From: Platismatia glauca | Taxonomy: Eukaryota; Ascomycota; Lecanoromycetes; Lecanorales; Parmeliaceae | DNA length: 64,000 nt | Direction: 5' to 3' | NCBI GenBank assembly: GCA_963556305.1 | Contig: OY745768.1 | Location: forward strand, 124,001 to 188,000 | Part shown: positions 62,560 through 64,000 of the stretch, in pieces | How positions within the stretch are numbered: position 1 is the first letter of the stretch | How the letters are laid out: every line of letters begins with the position of its first letter | Position numbers and translations under genes: made by a program | The notes under the pieces: model-generated | The model's input: the letters and a program-made list of their open reading frames with translations, nothing else | What the model was told of the DNA's origin: nothing | Database searches by the model: none

Positions 62560-63384
62560 TCTGGTGTCGGACTGCACCCGCTGTTATGCCAATCCTGTGT
62601 CAGTGCTGGTGTAATTGGGGCGGCTTTGTTCTCTTGATAGAATAGCCTACCGAGGTAGAAAACGTGCCCTTGGCGCCTGAGCCAGCTGCACACCTCAACG
62701 CGTGGACGTCAGGGCCAAGAAAGGTGAGAAGTGACGGGGGGGGGCAAAGTTGTCCTCCAGACACGAAGTGATACGAGAAGATGAGTTCGCTGACCGACGT
62801 CCGACTTCCGGAGCGGAGTCAATCCAAACGTCACCTTTTCAGTGGCCGGAGGTAGGACCGGTGCTGAAGGGACAAGAAAATGGAGGCAAGAACAAGAAGA
62901 AGGGAAGAAGGAAGGAGAACAGGATAACGACAGTGGTGGTGTGCACAGTCCAAGTGCGTCAAGGCCGGTAGGTCCGAGCAAGCTGACGCTGACGCCGTCG
63001 CCCTTGCTTCAAAGACGACATCTTACAAATCAAGCGTCACTCATCGGAATTCGGAATTTCGGATGCCATCGGAATCCACTAGTGGAGCTCGACGCTATAA
63101 GGTACTCTAAAGTGTAAAAGCCGGACGGGAGATCGGCTGCGCTGCAGGAATGCCGTCATCAAGCATGCACTTTGCTCACTATTACAGAGCATGTCGTCTG
63201 GGTTTTCAATGCTAATCAGTTTCGATGAAGATGAATGTTGCGTACAGATTACAACGTGACAGTACCGCTAATATGTTGAAGCAATAACGCCGTGAAATGC
63301 AGCCGCCGCCCCCAACCTCTCCAATGCATTCATTTTCTCGTGATCCGCCATCTTCCCAAGCAATAATGCTGTCGTCTCAAAGGC
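62560..63384. other. Intergenic, upstream of the glycosyltransferase-like gene
   Basis: A G-run (about 62738-62745) and an A/G-rich stretch (62880-62930) are present. No gene supported. Confidence 0.4.
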
Positions 63385-64000
63385 TCACCCGAAAACCAAC
63401 GCCCGGACCTCAATGCTCTCCCGTTCCTTGCCGCCCAGAGGGCTTCTCGGGTCCACAAACGCGGTATGGGGCACTCGTCCACCCTTCTCGCTGTCGTAGC
63501 ACTCCAGCAACAACCTCTCATCGTTCTCCATGCCGGACCAGTAGTGCCACTTCTCATCCCGGTGCTGCACCGCCGCCGTCTCCCCCGTGCGATCCGGGTA
63601 TCGATGCTCAATGCCGATCAGATCCTCGTCCTGCACCGTCGTGGAGTCGGCAAACGCGAGCGGTGTCGCCTGCACAGGCCCGTTCAGAGGACGCCATACG
63701 TTGATGATCCTCACGCGGCCTTGGAGCAGCTCGTCGGCTTCATCCGGGAGATGGTGGTGCACGCGCGCGGTGGCCGACTTGGTGGTCTGGTCAATGTGTA
63801 CCCGGGTCACGGGATTTCGGTTGCCCGTAGCGCGGCGGATCGTGTGGTCAAAGAGGAGGATGCGCTTAGCGCCCGGAACGTGCTTGAGGAGCAACGACTC
63901 GACTTCCGGGTAGTAGTTCTTCTTGATGGAAGCGTCGTCGGTGAAAGATTTCTCGGCTGAGGGAGACGTTGTCAGGGTGGCAAAAGCGTTGGCATCGATG
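63385..64000 (-). CDS. CmcJ/AsaB (GA4 desaturase)-family oxidoreductase, 5' end beyond the window
   Basis: The minus-strand frame is open from the window edge to a stop at 63385, about 204 codons, so the N-terminus is missing. Motifs follow the family: KRILLFDHTIRR, TRVHIDQT, ARVHHHLPDEA, IINVWRPLNGPV, then DRTGETAAVQH, WHYWSGMENDE and PHTAFVDPRSP, ending ESIEVRALVFG. H-x-D in VHIDQ and the His of PHTAF would bind Fe(II), and the Arg near REAR-like IEVRALV would bind 2-oxoglutarate (family knowledge). Fungal members act as hydroxylases in secondary metabolism (AsaB, NvfI). No biosynthetic partner is visible to the left. The promoter and any neighbours lie outside. Confidence 0.85.
   Translation of the reverse strand, partial: IDANAFATLTTSPSAEKSFTDDASIKKNYYPEVESLLLKHVPGAKRILLFDHTIRRATGNRNPVTRVHIDQTTKSATARVHHHLPDEADELLQGRVRIINVWRPLNGPVQATPLAFADSTTVQDEDLIGIEHRYPDRTGETAAVQHRDEKWHYWSGMENDERLLLECYDSEKGGRVPHTAFVDPRSPLGGKERESIEVRALVFG

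Noticed and set aside
1..64000. tRNA, rRNA or CRISPR features
   Set aside because: No B-box-like GGTTCGANTCC with a matching cloverleaf, no rRNA-like sequence and no regularly spaced short repeats were noticed by eye. A tRNAscan run would be the decisive test for tRNAs.

Overview
The window is nuclear DNA of a filamentous ascomycete. Most genes carry one to four spliceosomal introns of about 47-120 nt (a few are longer) with GT...CTRAC...AG signals. The gene content is fungal: an ornithine N5-oxygenase and ferrichrome-type NRPS pair, a GH72 GPI-anchored glucanosyltransferase, mannanases, fungal MFS carriers, and a zinc-loop His-Me finger protein. A dothideomycete-like host is plausible but is inference only. 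I rebuilt the exon structures by hand. In every multi-exon model proposed below the summed exon length is a multiple of three.

Layout. 1-9.7 kb is repeat-rich and gene-poor: degenerate minisatellites, a ubiquitin-like/His-Me finger protein, a GC3-biased unknown ORF, a four-exon unknown gene, then about 3.8 kb with no convincing gene. 9.7-25.5 kb is ordinary housekeeping territory: an MFS carrier, an atypical Rho-like GTPase, a 70-aa gene, a UBE2O-type E2/E3, mitochondrial seryl-tRNA synthetase, a TLC membrane protein, an EBP-type sterol isomerase, gene debris, and an FAD monooxygenase. 25.5-31 kb holds decayed genes: half of an MFS carrier, and an M6 metalloprotease pseudogene with a nonsense codon and a 635-bp insertion.

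31.9-46.6 kb is the main biosynthetic locus. An L-ornithine N5-monooxygenase (sidA type, three exons) lies divergently to an 11-kb single-exon NRPS ordered A-T-C-A-T-C-T-C-T-C, which is the architecture class of ferrichrome synthetases. Their 2.1-kb shared upstream region has two copies of ATCTGATAA, the extended GATA site of fungal iron repressors (SREA/Sre1/Urbs1). The simplest reading is that SidA makes N5-hydroxyornithine, an acyltransferase elsewhere acylates it, and the NRPS builds the intracellular siderophore under iron repression.

47.3-64 kb contains a BTB protein, a secreted GH26 mannanase, a secreted GH5 mannanase, a decayed reading frame with TGA stops, a truncated copy of the GH5 3' end, a GH72 enzyme with a probable GC-AG intron, a type II membrane glycosyltransferase-like protein, and the 3' part of a CmcJ/AsaB-family oxidoreductase cut by the window edge. 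No tRNA, rRNA or CRISPR array was recognised.
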